Source of the DNA: Cystobacter fuscus DSM 2262
Lineage (GTDB): Bacteria; Myxococcota; Myxococcia; Myxococcales; Myxococcaceae
Length of the DNA stretch: 64,000 nucleotides
Assembly: GCF_000335475.2 (NCBI RefSeq)
Contig: NZ_ANAH02000009.1
Coordinates: 186,001-250,000 of the forward strand
Direction of reading: 5' to 3'
The position numbers were made by a program, and so were the translations under genes. The notes beneath the pieces were generated by a model. The model did no database searches. It had not been told where the DNA came from and was given only the letters and a program-made list of their open reading frames with translations. How positions within the stretch are numbered: position 1 is the stretch's first letter; every line of letters starts with the position of its first letter. This document shows positions 27,836 through 37,435 of this stretch, in pieces.

Positions 27836-29767
27836 CTACGGCCGCCAGGCGTAGGGCGGCGCGATCGTGACGTCCGTCGGGTTCGAGAGGGACGGGGTGC
27901 TCGAGTCGACGAAACCGGAGTAGGAGCCGCTCGACTTGTTCAGGCCCACGCCCCGGTATTCGACATCACCGAAGACCTGCGCCGTGCCCGAGACCGACTG
28001 CTGGCCCTCGTAGAAGCCGAGCGGGTAGAACGTGGAGGCGACCCTGGCCGAGCCGCTCACGCCGAAGCCGTTCGTCAGCACCGACAGCCCGGTGACGGTG
28101 CCGCCGGAGACGTTGCCCGACAGGACCACCGCGTGATCCTCGATGCGCGCCGAGCCGCTCACGCTCCCGCCGAGCACCTGCGCGTAGGGGCCGACGTACA
28201 CGCTCGCCGGAACGCTGCTGGTGACGCAGCCGCCGCCGTTCGAGTGACGCTTCGTTCCCGTGGGGCAGGCGTCCTGGCTGCCGTTCTTGAACCCCTCGGG
28301 CCAGGCATTCGCGAGCTGCACCATCCAGGGGTAGCGATGAATGGTGTTGTACATCTGGTCCCAGACGATCTGCTTCTGCACCGCGGGCGTTCCGACCACG
28401 ACGAGGAAGAGCGATTCGCCGGGAGTGATGCAGAACTCGAGCGTGCTGTCCGAGCCGCGCTGCATGGCGCTATAGCGTGGCGTGGTGATGGCGCTGTCCG
28501 TGGCGACGAGCCCCCAGCGCCAATCGGAGTCCGCTCCGCTCTGCGTCACGCCGCGGAAGGTCACGGTCACGCTCGTGGCGCCCGTTTCCGGGTAGAGCCG
28601 CACGATGTTGTAGCCCCAGCGCTGCGGCGCCCAGTTGCTCGGCGTCACGAAGCGCCGATTCGTCGCGTAGTTCCCGTCCAGCGGTTCGAGCTGGGTCAGC
28701 CGCAGGCGCTGCTCCGGCCTCGACTTCGTCGTGATCGAGCCATACCGCGCGCGGTAGGTCGGGCCCTGGTTGCCTCCGCTGGTGGGGGGCGGATCCTTGT
28801 AATCCCAGGTCACGTTGTGCATCGCCCACTCGCCGAAGAAGTCGTTCAGCTGGCTGATGTTCCAGCCGCGCGTCTTCATGATTTGCGAGAAGGGATCGTT
28901 GCTCGGGCTGCTCGTCCAGATTTCGTTGACCGCGCTGTAGCAGTATTTGTCCTTCAAGAACTCCATGAACTGCCAGTTGCAATAACGGTCACGCGTCGAG
29001 CCCAGATAGACGTGCGGCGCGTTCACGGACATCTCGGAGCAGTGCACCTCGCCGCGGTACTCGGGGAGCTGGTGCGGCATGAAGTTGGCGTGGCTCTCGT
29101 AGATCCAGCCGCAGGTGTTCGACTGGTTGCACGTCATGCCTCCGCTCACGCTCTGCACGGCGTGCATGAACTCGTGCCCGAGCCCCCAGTGATCATTGAG
29201 CGCACCGGGGCCGATCCACATACCCATCCGCGTCGAGGACCAGGCGCCGCCGGAGAGACCCCATCCGGAATGCACGTGGATGCTGGCCTTGGTCTTGTTC
29301 GTCAGGTTGCAGAGCGGCTCCTTGAAGTAGATCGGCGAGCCGAAATAGAACTTCCAGATCGTGTTCTCGAGCGTGTCGAGCGCGGACTGGGCCGTGGAGT
29401 CGGAGATGGCCTCGTCCGAATAGATGGCGAAGTGCGCGGACTCCTTGATCAGCTTGAAGTTGGTGTGATCCGGATCCGGTCCGCCCGCCTTCCAGGTTCC
29501 CGCGGTGCAAGTCGGCGGAGCGGTCGGACAGCTCGTCGCCCAGGCCGTCGTCGTGGTTCCGGGATCACACGCGGTCGCCAGCTGGCTTTCGCCGCTGCCA
29601 CTGGACTCGCTGCTGCCCGCCGTTTCGCCGCTGTTACATTCTCCGCTGGTGCATTCACCGGAGACGCCCTCTTCCCGCGTCGTGCCTTCGTCCGGAAGAC
29701 ATCCGGTTCCGAAGATGCCCAGCACGAGCAGCAGGGCAGGGGAACGCAAGCTCCTGTGGATGATCAT
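27836..29767 (-). CDS. HExxH lipoprotein (DUF6055-like putative metallopeptidase)
   Basis: 643 residues with GAGGAG before the ATG at 29767. Lipoprotein signal (LLLVLGIFGTGC). A Ser/Gly/Glu-rich linker to about residue 60. A predicted zincin-like domain (about 90-400) contains GLGHEFMHAVQ, a HExxH motif, then WIYESHANFMPHQL with a candidate third ligand Glu. The C-terminal half is beta-rich; the last 130 residues have a parallel beta-helix rhythm (GSARIEDHAVVLSGNVSGG), as in hexapeptide-like repeats. The family call is from memory and moderate; secreted metallopeptidase activity is inferred. Confidence 0.65.
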   Translation of the reverse strand: MIIHRSLRSPALLLVLGIFGTGCLPDEGTTREEGVSGECTSGECNSGETAGSSESSGSGESQLATACDPGTTTTAWATSCPTAPPTCTAGTWKAGGPDPDHTNFKLIKESAHFAIYSDEAISDSTAQSALDTLENTIWKFYFGSPIYFKEPLCNLTNKTKASIHVHSGWGLSGGAWSSTRMGMWIGPGALNDHWGLGHEFMHAVQSVSGGMTCNQSNTCGWIYESHANFMPHQLPEYRGEVHCSEMSVNAPHVYLGSTRDRYCNWQFMEFLKDKYCYSAVNEIWTSSPSNDPFSQIMKTRGWNISQLNDFFGEWAMHNVTWDYKDPPPTSGGNQGPTYRARYGSITTKSRPEQRLRLTQLEPLDGNYATNRRFVTPSNWAPQRWGYNIVRLYPETGATSVTVTFRGVTQSGADSDWRWGLVATDSAITTPRYSAMQRGSDSTLEFCITPGESLFLVVVGTPAVQKQIVWDQMYNTIHRYPWMVQLANAWPEGFKNGSQDACPTGTKRHSNGGGCVTSSVPASVYVGPYAQVLGGSVSGSARIEDHAVVLSGNVSGGTVTGLSVLTNGFGVSGSARVASTFYPLGFYEGQQSVSGTAQVFGDVEYRGVGLNKSSGSYSGFVDSSTPSLSNPTDVTIAPPYAWRP

Positions 29768-30138
29768 GCTTTGACTCCTCCTCTTCTGTTCGGCGACTTG
29801 AATCCCTGGCGCATCCGGCCAAAGAAGGGCGGTAGTGCCTTGAGATGGGTATACCTCATCATATCAAGTAAAAGCCGTATAAAAAGCTTATGTATGAAAA
29901 TGAGAAATCAAGAACGCACATCCTGCGACTCCAGAAGGCGGTCTCCGCGGCGAGTTGGGGTGCGAAGAGCACCTCCTTCCCGCGGTGTGGGCGATTGTGA
30001 TGAGTCGCCGTACCCTGGCCCTACACCCAAGGAAGGAGAGGGAGACCCTACCGAATGGCAATGTCTTTCATTGATAGACCCCTGGAGAAGCGGATGAAGA
30101 GTTCATGAGCTTCGTACTCGTCATCAAGGACACCCAGG
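29768..30138. other. divergent intergenic region with an AT-rich patch
   Basis: About 370 bases with no gene. 29845-29920 is strikingly AT-rich for this genome and includes CCGTATAAAAAGC (29875-29887), probably part of the promoter of the HExxH lipoprotein gene. A similar element precedes the esterase gene at 58570-58580. Confidence 0.4.
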
Positions 30139-30444
30139 ATGGAGATGCCGCTCATACCTGGCTACCCAAATCTGCTTCAGTCGCTGCTGGAAGAGAAAGC
30201 CTCCCTTACATCCAGGAAATTCAATCTAGAGGGTATACTTCATCAGCTCGAGAAGCTGGCGGGTGAGGAATCGCGTACACCCGAGGACATCACGGCCATC
30301 AAGTCAGCCGCGGAGGCACTCCACTTCGTGGACGGACGGGTGCTCAAGCGCCAGGGCCGGCTGACGGCCTTGGAGCCCGAGCGCATCGTCTCCGAGTCCT
30401 CGGCCGCCGCGCGGGCACTTCGCGCCCGTACGGGCTGGAGATGA
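30139..30444 (+). CDS. small helical protein of unknown function
   Basis: 101 residues, opening MEMPLIPGYPNLLQSLLEEK; mostly charged helix (LEGILHQLEKLAGEESRTPEDITAIKS) with likely coiled-coil. No signal peptide or known domain. Codon use in the second half is typical of the window, while the first 60 bases are less GC-rich. Convergent with the AhpD-like gene, five bases apart. Confidence 0.45.
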   Translation: MEMPLIPGYPNLLQSLLEEKASLTSRKFNLEGILHQLEKLAGEESRTPEDITAIKSAAEALHFVDGRVLKRQGRLTALEPERIVSESSAAARALRARTGWR

Positions 30445-30449
30445 CGGCC

Positions 30450-30920
30450 CTACCCCTTCCGGGCGTGCGCCGCGGGAGTGTATCCGCCTGGGACCGTGCG
30501 GGAGGCGATGGCGAGCCGGTTCCACGCGTTGATGGTGACCACGGCGAGTGTCAGGTCGGCCAGTTCCCGTTCGGAGAAGTGCGGCTTCACGGCCTCATAG
30601 ACGGAGTCCGGCACGTGTCCTTCCCCGAGGTGGGTGAGGGACTCGGTCCACGCGAAGGCCGCTCGCTCCCGGTCCGAGTAGTAGGGGCTCTCCTCCCAGG
30701 CATTCAGCCCGTACAGGCGCTGCTCCGTCTCTCCGAGCGCGCGTGCGTCCTTCCAGTGCATGTCGATGCAGTAGGCGCAGCCGTTGAGCTGAGAGGCTCG
30801 CAGCTTGATGAGATGGAGCAATCCCTCCTCCAGACCGCACTCGCTCAGGTACTTCTCGAGGCCCAGCATGGCCCGGTACGCCCCAGGGGAGACCGCCGCG
30901 ACGTTGATGCGTGCTTTCAT
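30450..30920 (-). CDS. AhpD-like carboxymuconolactone decarboxylase-family protein
   Basis: 156 residues; AGGAGG upstream of the ATG at 30920. Residues of about 40-70 hold the AhpD core LRASQLNGCAYCIDMHWKDAR, with CxxC plus the downstream His used for alkylhydroperoxidase-type thiol chemistry. LADLTLAVVTINAWNRLAIASR closes the helical domain. Probably protects against peroxides. The MocR relic just upstream on the same strand suggests it once belonged to a regulator-target pair, common for this family. A dead paralogue lies at 24066-24181. Confidence 0.9.
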   Translation of the reverse strand: MKARINVAAVSPGAYRAMLGLEKYLSECGLEEGLLHLIKLRASQLNGCAYCIDMHWKDARALGETEQRLYGLNAWEESPYYSDRERAAFAWTESLTHLGEGHVPDSVYEAVKPHFSERELADLTLAVVTINAWNRLAIASRTVPGGYTPAAHARKG

Positions 30921-31014
30921 GTGCTTCCTCCTGGGAGGTTTCTAATGAGGGGCTCCTCCCCGGACGAGAGCCACTTGCACGCGAAGTCATGGGGCCACTT
31001 TGGGGAGCGGGGCG

Positions 31015-31218
31015 TCAGCGGAGGGCCTGGGCCAGCCTCCGGACTCCCTCGGAAATGTCCCGCTCCGGCACCCCGGCGTAGCCCAGCAGCAGTGCGCCAC
31101 GTCCCGAGGTCTGGCGCCGGAACGCGGAGAGGGGGGAGGTGCGGATGCCCACGGAGGCCGCGCGCTCGGAGGCGATGCGATCATCCATTCCCCGGGGCAG
31201 CCAGCCTGTCAGGTGCAT
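31015..31218 (-). pseudogene. C-terminal relic of a MocR/PdxR-type regulator
   Basis: Encodes MHLTGWLPRGMDDRIASERA, then LLLGYAGVPERDISEGVRRLAQAL and a stop, the end of the aminotransferase-like domain of GntR/MocR regulators. The DNA-binding domain and most of the aminotransferase fold are missing, and stops lie upstream in frame. It sits 95 bases from the AhpD-like gene, its probable former target. Confidence 0.7.
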
Positions 31219-31310
31219 GCTTTCGAGGCATGGAGCGGTGACGGGTTTCTACCGCGACTCGAAGCCAGGGAAGGGAGGGAGGGGGGCCCTGGGGCGTGCG
31301 GGGTCGGGGT

Positions 31311-31991
31311 TCAGGGCGTGCCTGGGGAGGGGATGCCCGGCGGGGGCGGGAAGTCCTCCGGACGCTCCACCGAGAGGGCCTCTTGCACCGAGCGCAGGAC
31401 CCGCCCATCGCGCAGCATCAGCGGGTGGAGGACGACGGGGATGGTGCGCTCCCTCGCTCCTGCGAGCTGGGAGGAGCGAGCGGGGAGGATCATCAGGTCG
31501 AGCGGCGTCCAGAGGGTGAAGACCTGGACGTCCCCGAAGGGGGCCTCATCCGCGGCGAGCCCCCGCAGCAGCTCGCTCCCGGGCCGCATGTCCCGTGCCC
31601 CGGGGTTGGCTCGCAGCCACCCCATCAGCGTTCCCGCATGGGGGCCGGAGATGGACACGAAGCGGCGCACGTGGTTGCGGCCCTCCAACCGCTGCAGGTA
31701 GTAGCGGCTGACGAGCGCCCCCATGCTGAAGGCCACCACGTCGACTCGCGCATGGCCCGTTCGCGCGCGCAGGTTGTTGGCCGCCTCGGCCACCTGCTCG
31801 GCCAGCACGGAGATGGGCGCCGCCCCGTTGTTGGGCTTCAGCTCGACGCGATGCACGTCCTGGAAACCGGCCCGCGTCAACCCGTCCGCGAGCGGCGCCA
31901 GGGAGCGCGCATCGTCATCGATGCCGTGCACCAGCAACACGGGCAACCGCTCGCGTGATGCCAGGGTGGTGTGCCTCAACGGGTTCTTCAT
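31311..31991 (-). CDS. triacylglycerol-lipase-like alpha/beta hydrolase
   Basis: 226 residues from the ATG at 31991 (GGGGGA upstream); longer frames to 32147 lack conserved sequence. Seen: LPVLLVHGIDDDA (oxyanion strand), VDVVAFSMGALVSRYYL (nucleophile Ser in AFSMG), and ISGPHAGT as in bacterial lipases of the EstA/LipA type. A late Asp in LWTPLDLMI is the candidate acid. No signal peptide, so it may be cytoplasmic or exported by another route. Divergent from the sensor kinase gene. Confidence 0.8.
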   Translation of the reverse strand: MKNPLRHTTLASRERLPVLLVHGIDDDARSLAPLADGLTRAGFQDVHRVELKPNNGAAPISVLAEQVAEAANNLRARTGHARVDVVAFSMGALVSRYYLQRLEGRNHVRRFVSISGPHAGTLMGWLRANPGARDMRPGSELLRGLAADEAPFGDVQVFTLWTPLDLMILPARSSQLAGARERTIPVVLHPLMLRDGRVLRSVQEALSVERPEDFPPPPGIPSPGTP

Positions 31992-32074
31992 CGTTCCCCC
32001 AGGGAGAGCGCTCAACCTACCGGGGCTCGTCGTTCCCGACATGCAACAAGTCCATCCGCGATCGATGACTCCCC

Positions 32075-34813
32075 GTGATGAGTCAAGAGGCGTGGAATGA
32101 AGCGTACTCTCCAGCGGCGGCCGGGTTCCTCGGGACGGGAGGAACAAACGTCACGGGCGTTGTTGACCCTGTGGGTGTGCTCCTGACCACGGGCGGGGTC
32201 CGATTGAGTGAGATGCGGCAGCGGGCGGCGCGACAATCGATGGAGCGGCTGCTGCGCTTGCAGAAGGTGACGAGTGAGCTGTCCCAGGCGCTCACGCCCG
32301 AGCAGGTGGCCAGTGTCATCGTCCGGCAGGCGGGGCCGGCCATGGGGGCGTGCGAGGCTTGCATCTATCTGCTCGCGGCGCCCGGGATGCTGCACCTGGT
32401 TCAAGCGATGGGGATGCCCGAGGCTGCACTCGAGCGCTGGCGTTGGCTGCCCGTGACCGAGCCCGTCCCCATCGCGCAGGCCGCGCGCACGGAGAAGCCC
32501 GTCTGGGTCGAGTCGCTGGCGTCCTTCCGCCAGCTCTACCCGGCCCTCGACGACATGCCGCTGAGCCAGAATGGCGCGTGGGCGTTCCTGCCGCTGCACG
32601 TGGAGCGACGGTTCCTGGGTGTGTTTGCGGTTGGCTTCCCGCTGGGGGGGGGCTTCACGGCGGAGGACAAGGACTTCGCCTGTCTCCTCTCCAGACAATG
32701 CGCGCAGGCGTTGGAGCGTGCCCTCCTCTATGCGCGCGAGCGGGAGTTGCGCGAGGAGGCGGAGCGGGCGCGGTCCGAGGCCGAGGAGCACCGCCGTTTG
32801 TTGGAATTGGAGCACCGCCGCCTCCAGGCCGTGCTCCAGCAACTGCCCCAAGGCGTCCTCCTCGCCGAAGCCCCGAGTGGCCGGATGGTGATGGCCAATG
32901 ATCGGGCGCTGCGGCTCGGCAAATGTCCTCTCCCCGTGCAACTCGACTGGAGCCTGAAGGAGTACTCGGCCCTCCGTGGTTTCCACCCGGATGGGCGCCC
33001 CTATCCTCCGAGCGAGTGGCCCCTGGTTCGTGCCCTCTCTGGAGAGGTGGTGCGCGGCGATGTCATGGAATTTCCCGACACCGAGGGCTCCACGCTCACG
33101 CTCGAGGTGAGCGCTGGACCGGTGCGCGACGCGGAGGGCCAGGTGACGGCCGCGGTGGCCGTCCTCGATGACATCTCCGAGCGGTTGCGGATGGAGCGGG
33201 CCCTGCGCGAGGGGGAGTGTGTGTTCCGCCGCATCATGGAGTCCGACATGATGGGGCTGTCCTTCTGTGACCAGGACGGACTCCTGCTCGAGGCCAATGA
33301 CACCTTCCTCTCGCTCGTCGGCCACGATCGGGAGGAGGTGCGGCGGGGCCGCCTGCACTGGCGCATGTTGTTGCCTCAGGAGGAGGAATCGATCGCTGGC
33401 GAGCTGTGGACGCGCGGCGCGTCCCCCCCCACCTTCGAGATGGAGCTGCTGCGCGGGGATGGCGGCCGGGTGCCGGTGCTGACGGGCTCGGCGTGGGTGG
33501 AGGAGCAGGAGCGCGTCCTCACCTTCGTGTTGGATCTGTCGGACCTCAAGCGGGCGGAAGGTGCGCTGCGCTTCCTCGCCACGGCCAGCCGCGTCCTGGG
33601 CCAGTCGCTGGAGGTGTCCGACGCCACGCTCCAGGACGTGGCGGGTCTGGCGAGTTTCTCGGTGGCCTCGTGGTGTGTCATCGACCTGGCTACCCCCGAG
33701 GGGATGCTGCGCAGGGCGGCCGTGGCCCACCGGGAGGAGGGGCGCGAGGAGCGGCTGCGGCGGGCATGGCCGTTGCCCCCGCTGAGTGATTCGGGGGGGG
33801 CCCTGCTGGACGCGATGCACTCGGGCGAGCCGCTGCTCTTCCAGGACTTCGGCGTGGAGACGTGGCGCTTCCTGGCCTCGGGCGCCGTGCCCGAGGTCGA
33901 GGACCTGTCGGACGGGACCTGCTCGGTGCTGGTGGTGCCGCTGCGCTCGCACGAGCGCACCCTGGGCCTCGTCACCCTGGGCGCCTGCTCGCAGCGGCGG
34001 CGCTTCGGCCCCGAGGACATCTCCCTGGGTCAGGAACTGGCGCACCGCGTGGCGGCGGCGCTGGAGAGCACGCGGCTCTTCACGGATTCGCAGCGCGCGG
34101 TGCGTCTGCGCGACGAGTTCCTCGCGGTCGCCTCGCACGAACTGAAGACGCCGCTCACGCCGCTGCGGCTTCAACTCCAGGGACTGCGGCGGGTGGTCGA
34201 CTCGACGGAGGGTCGGCCCGTGGACCCGGAGCGCGTGCTCCGGGCCTCGCGGATCTGCGAGGCCCAGGTGCGCAAGTTGTCGGGGCTGGTGAATGATTTG
34301 CTGGACGTCTCCCGGTTGGCACAGGGCCGGCTCCCGCTTCATCTGGAGCAGGTGGACCTGATGGCGATCGCGCGGGACGTGCTCTCGCAGTTCTCGGACG
34401 AGGCCGCGCGCGCGGGCTGCTCGGTGGAGTTATGGGCCGGACCGCCCGTGGTGGGCGAGTGGGACCGGGTGCGGCTGGAGCAGGTGGTGACCAACCTGCT
34501 GACCAACGCGCTCAAATACGGAGCGGGCCGGCCCGTGCACGTGCGCGTCTGGGCGGAAGAGGGCGTGGCGCGGCTGTCGGTGCGGGACGAGGGCATCGGC
34601 ATCGCGCCGGAGCACCGCTCGCGCATCTTCGGCAAATTCGAGCGCGCCGTGTCCGAGCGTCACTATGGCGGGCTGGGCCTGGGGCTCCACATCACGCAGC
34701 AGATCGTCCAGGCGTTCGGGGGCTCCATCCTGGTGGAGAGCGAGCCGGGCCGGGGCTCGACCTTCACGGTGGCGCTCCCACCCGGGATGCATGCCATGCT
34801 CGCGCACCCCTGA
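32075..34813 (+). CDS. orphan GAF/PAS sensor histidine kinase
   Basis: Up to 912 residues. GAF domain (about 60-215), coiled-coil linker, PAS (about 255-370), PAS (about 380-490), second GAF (about 500-660), HisKA with VASHELKTPLTPLRLQ (phospho-accepting His near residue 688), and HATPase (N box NLLTNALKYGAG, G1 VRDEGIGIAPEH, G2 GLGLGLHIT). No membrane segments, so it senses a cytoplasmic ligand. No response regulator is adjacent. The true start may be a later codon such as the ATG near 32213 (MRQRAARQS), because the first 45 residues are not conserved-looking. Confidence 0.9.
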   Translation: MMSQEAWNEAYSPAAAGFLGTGGTNVTGVVDPVGVLLTTGGVRLSEMRQRAARQSMERLLRLQKVTSELSQALTPEQVASVIVRQAGPAMGACEACIYLLAAPGMLHLVQAMGMPEAALERWRWLPVTEPVPIAQAARTEKPVWVESLASFRQLYPALDDMPLSQNGAWAFLPLHVERRFLGVFAVGFPLGGGFTAEDKDFACLLSRQCAQALERALLYARERELREEAERARSEAEEHRRLLELEHRRLQAVLQQLPQGVLLAEAPSGRMVMANDRALRLGKCPLPVQLDWSLKEYSALRGFHPDGRPYPPSEWPLVRALSGEVVRGDVMEFPDTEGSTLTLEVSAGPVRDAEGQVTAAVAVLDDISERLRMERALREGECVFRRIMESDMMGLSFCDQDGLLLEANDTFLSLVGHDREEVRRGRLHWRMLLPQEEESIAGELWTRGASPPTFEMELLRGDGGRVPVLTGSAWVEEQERVLTFVLDLSDLKRAEGALRFLATASRVLGQSLEVSDATLQDVAGLASFSVASWCVIDLATPEGMLRRAAVAHREEGREERLRRAWPLPPLSDSGGALLDAMHSGEPLLFQDFGVETWRFLASGAVPEVEDLSDGTCSVLVVPLRSHERTLGLVTLGACSQRRRFGPEDISLGQELAHRVAAALESTRLFTDSQRAVRLRDEFLAVASHELKTPLTPLRLQLQGLRRVVDSTEGRPVDPERVLRASRICEAQVRKLSGLVNDLLDVSRLAQGRLPLHLEQVDLMAIARDVLSQFSDEAARAGCSVELWAGPPVVGEWDRVRLEQVVTNLLTNALKYGAGRPVHVRVWAEEGVARLSVRDEGIGIAPEHRSRIFGKFERAVSERHYGGLGLGLHITQQIVQAFGGSILVESEPGRGSTFTVALPPGMHAMLAHP

Positions 34814-34922
34814 GTCCGATGACAGGCGGCCCAAGGGTTTGTATTGACTGGTTGTTTCTGGAATCCAGGATAAACTCGAATTTATCTTGAGGCATGGACC
34901 TGATCGACGCAGGATGCGGGCC

Positions 34923-36881
34923 ATGAAATCGACGCTCGATGATGGACGTGCAGGCCGTCGTTTGGACACAGCTGCGGTGACTCGCGAAGACCGTGGTTCA
35001 TTGCCTTCAGGGGGCACATGGCTGCGTCCCGGGTTGGGCCGCCTGGCGCCGCTGCTCCTGGCCGCCACGCTCCATTGTGGCGACGGGACGACGCCCTCCC
35101 AGAACACGGGAGGGGACGACGTCCCCAGCGGAGGCAGCGGCGGCTCGGACGTGTCGCCCACACCTGGTTCCGACTCTGGGGGAGCGGGCCCTGGCAATGA
35201 ATCGCCGGGCAGCGTGCCCCTGGGGCCGGAGTGTTCGCCCGGCACCTCTGGCAATCCCTTCGTGGGCGGCTGGTACGCCGATCCCGACATGAAGATCTAC
35301 AACGGCGTGTACTGGGTCTATCCGACGTACTCCGCTCCTTATGACCAGCAGACCTATCTGGACGCCTTCTCGTCCACGGATCTCATCCACTGGACGAAGC
35401 ATTCCAGGGTCCTGGACAAGGCGAACGTGTCCTGGGCAACCCGGGCGATCTGGGCGCCGTCGCCCATCTTCCGCAACAACACCTATTACCTCTACTTCGG
35501 AGCCAACGACATCCAGCAGGGCGATGGAAAGGTGGGCGGTATCGGGGTCGCGAAGTCCAACAACCCCGCTGGGCCCTACGTCGACGCGATCGGCCGCCCG
35601 CTGATCGGCCAGTTCATCAACGGAGCGCAGCCGATCGATCAGAACATCTTCATCGACGATGACGGCCAAGCGTATCTCTATTATGGCGGCCATGGTCACT
35701 GCAATGTCGTCAAGGTCAACAATGACATGATCAGCGTGGACAGCACGTCCTTCAAGGAGATCACGCCGTCGGGCTACGTCGAGGGCGCGCTGATGTTCAA
35801 GCGCAACGGGAAGTATTACCTGATGTGGTCCGAGGGCGGGTGGACGGGGCCGGACTATCGCGTGTCGTATGCCATTGCCAACTCGCCGCTGGGGCCCTTC
35901 CCCAAGGTGGGGACGATCCTCAGCCAGAACGCGGCCATCGCCACCGGTTCGGGCCACAACACGGTGGTCAACGTCCCTGGGACGGACGACTGGTACATCT
36001 TCTATCACCGCCGTCCGCTCGGAGAGACGGACGGGAATCACCGCGTGCTCTCCTATGATCGCATGTCCTTCAACGCCGACGGGACCATCAAGCCGGTGGA
36101 GATGAGCAGCCAGGACAACTTCTGTGATGGCAACTCGCTGGGCTGGACCACCTACGGCGCGACGTGGTCCGTGTCGAACGGCCGGTATGCCACCCCGCAG
36201 GTGCAGGATGCGAAGGCCTTGCTGAACACCAATTACTCCGCGCTGTCCTATGAGGCCGACATCACGCCGGGTGCCTCCGGAGACGCTGGGTTGATCTTCC
36301 GGGTGAGCAGCCCGGGCGCCGGGCTCGACGCCTACAAGGGGTACTATGCCGGCATCTCCGCGGGCAGCGACAGGGTGGTGCTGGGCAAGGCGGGCGGAGG
36401 GACCTGGACCGAGCTCGCGAGCGCCGCCGCGACGATCGATCCGAATGTCACCTACCACCTCTCGGTCGTGGCCAACGGCGACCGCATCTCGGTCTATCTG
36501 AACCGTTCGTCGGCCCCCATCGTCACGGCCGTCGACGCCACGTATGCCTCGGGGGCGCTTGGACTCCGGGCCCATGACAGCGCGGCCGCGTTCGACAACG
36601 TGAATGCCACGAAGCCGCCCGGAGTCGTCTTCTACGCGGATGGCGGGTACGGCGGTCTCGGAGTCTCGCTGGGCGCCGGGAGCTACACGTACACGCAGCT
36701 CATCGCGGCGGGCGTCCCCAACGACTGGATGAGCTCGCTCCGCGTCCCCGCCGGCTGGACGGTGCAGGTCTATGCGGACGACAACTTCCTCGGAACGATG
36801 TGGAAGTTCACGGCGGATACGTCGCTGATCCCGGCGGACGCCAACGACAAGATGTCGTCGGTGAAGATCTTCGCGCCGTAG
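34923..36881 (+). CDS. GH43-family lipoprotein with C-terminal betagamma-crystallin domain
   Basis: 652 residues from the ATG at 34923 (GCAGGA upstream; an ATG at 34914 is also possible). The signal region reads LAPLLLAATLHCGDG with a possible lipobox Cys, followed by a Gly/Ser-rich linker. The five-bladed GH43 domain (about 100-410) shows WYADPD (catalytic base Asp), DQNIFIDDDGQAYLYYGG, EGALMFKRNGKYYL (acid Glu) and GSGHNTVV. A LamG/DUF1080-like beta-sandwich spans about 415-565. The last 85 residues (VVFYADGGYGGLGVSLG ... VQVYADDNFLGTMWKF) form a betagamma-crystallin-type Greek key, usually Ca2+-binding. Likely an alpha-arabinofuranosidase or beta-xylosidase displayed on the surface. Confidence 0.88.
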   Translation: MKSTLDDGRAGRRLDTAAVTREDRGSLPSGGTWLRPGLGRLAPLLLAATLHCGDGTTPSQNTGGDDVPSGGSGGSDVSPTPGSDSGGAGPGNESPGSVPLGPECSPGTSGNPFVGGWYADPDMKIYNGVYWVYPTYSAPYDQQTYLDAFSSTDLIHWTKHSRVLDKANVSWATRAIWAPSPIFRNNTYYLYFGANDIQQGDGKVGGIGVAKSNNPAGPYVDAIGRPLIGQFINGAQPIDQNIFIDDDGQAYLYYGGHGHCNVVKVNNDMISVDSTSFKEITPSGYVEGALMFKRNGKYYLMWSEGGWTGPDYRVSYAIANSPLGPFPKVGTILSQNAAIATGSGHNTVVNVPGTDDWYIFYHRRPLGETDGNHRVLSYDRMSFNADGTIKPVEMSSQDNFCDGNSLGWTTYGATWSVSNGRYATPQVQDAKALLNTNYSALSYEADITPGASGDAGLIFRVSSPGAGLDAYKGYYAGISAGSDRVVLGKAGGGTWTELASAAATIDPNVTYHLSVVANGDRISVYLNRSSAPIVTAVDATYASGALGLRAHDSAAAFDNVNATKPPGVVFYADGGYGGLGVSLGAGSYTYTQLIAAGVPNDWMSSLRVPAGWTVQVYADDNFLGTMWKFTADTSLIPADANDKMSSVKIFAP

Positions 36882-36952
36882 CGCTCGAGTCGGAGAACTC
36901 CGGACCTTCTGGGACCCTGTGGTCGATGGGCTCGCTCTCTTTCGACCGTCAG

Positions 36953-36974
36953 GGCTCCAGGAACACCTGGAGCC
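36953..36974. terminator. hairpin downstream of the GH43 gene
   Basis: Perfect 9-bp stem GGCTCCAGG / CCTGGAGCC with AACA loop, about 70 bases after the GH43 stop and before the Nudix gene. No T-tract; it may attenuate read-through. Confidence 0.45.
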
Positions 36975-37030
36975 AGGCACTTCGCTGCCTTGTACGCTAC
37001 CGTCCCGGTTTCAACCCCGTGGGGAGCGAC

Positions 37031-37435
37031 ATGGATCCACAACCCCGTGTTGGTGTCGGCGCATTCATCCAAGACCCGGACCGAAGACTGCTGCTGGTGC
37101 GGCGCCGACGCATGCCCGAGGCGGACCATTGGGGTCTGCCGGGCGGCAAGGTCGACTTCGGCGAGACGCTGCGAGCCGCCGTGGTCCGGGAGATCGCCGA
37201 GGAACTGGGCGTGGAGATCGCTCTCGACGGGCTGCTGTGCCTCGTCGATCAGATCGACGTGGCGGCGGGCACCCATTGGGTGTCGCCGGTCTACCGGGCC
37301 CATATCGTCCGGGGCGAGCCGATCAACCGCGAACCGGCGGCCCTGGCCGAGGTGGGCTGGTTCGCGCTGGATGCCCTGCCACAACCCCTGACCTTGTCGA
37401 CCCGGACGGCGTTGGCTCGGGGGGATGAACGCTAG
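37031..37435 (+). CDS. Nudix hydrolase
   Basis: 134 residues from the ATG at 37031 (GGGGAG upstream). The Nudix box GGKVDFGETLRAAVVREIAEELGV is complete (GX5EX7REUXEEXGU), so it should hydrolyse a nucleoside-diphosphate-linked substrate with Mg2+. The VGVGAFIQDPDRRLLLVRRRR opening is typical of small ADP-sugar or 8-oxo-dGTP-type members. Overlaps the oppositely oriented TonB receptor gene by four bases at the stop codons. Confidence 0.9.
   Translation: MDPQPRVGVGAFIQDPDRRLLLVRRRRMPEADHWGLPGGKVDFGETLRAAVVREIAEELGVEIALDGLLCLVDQIDVAAGTHWVSPVYRAHIVRGEPINREPAALAEVGWFALDALPQPLTLSTRTALARGDER

Noticed and set aside
35007-36980. 657-codon minus frame over the GH43 gene
   Set aside because: Shadow; GH43 and crystallin motifs are on the plus strand.
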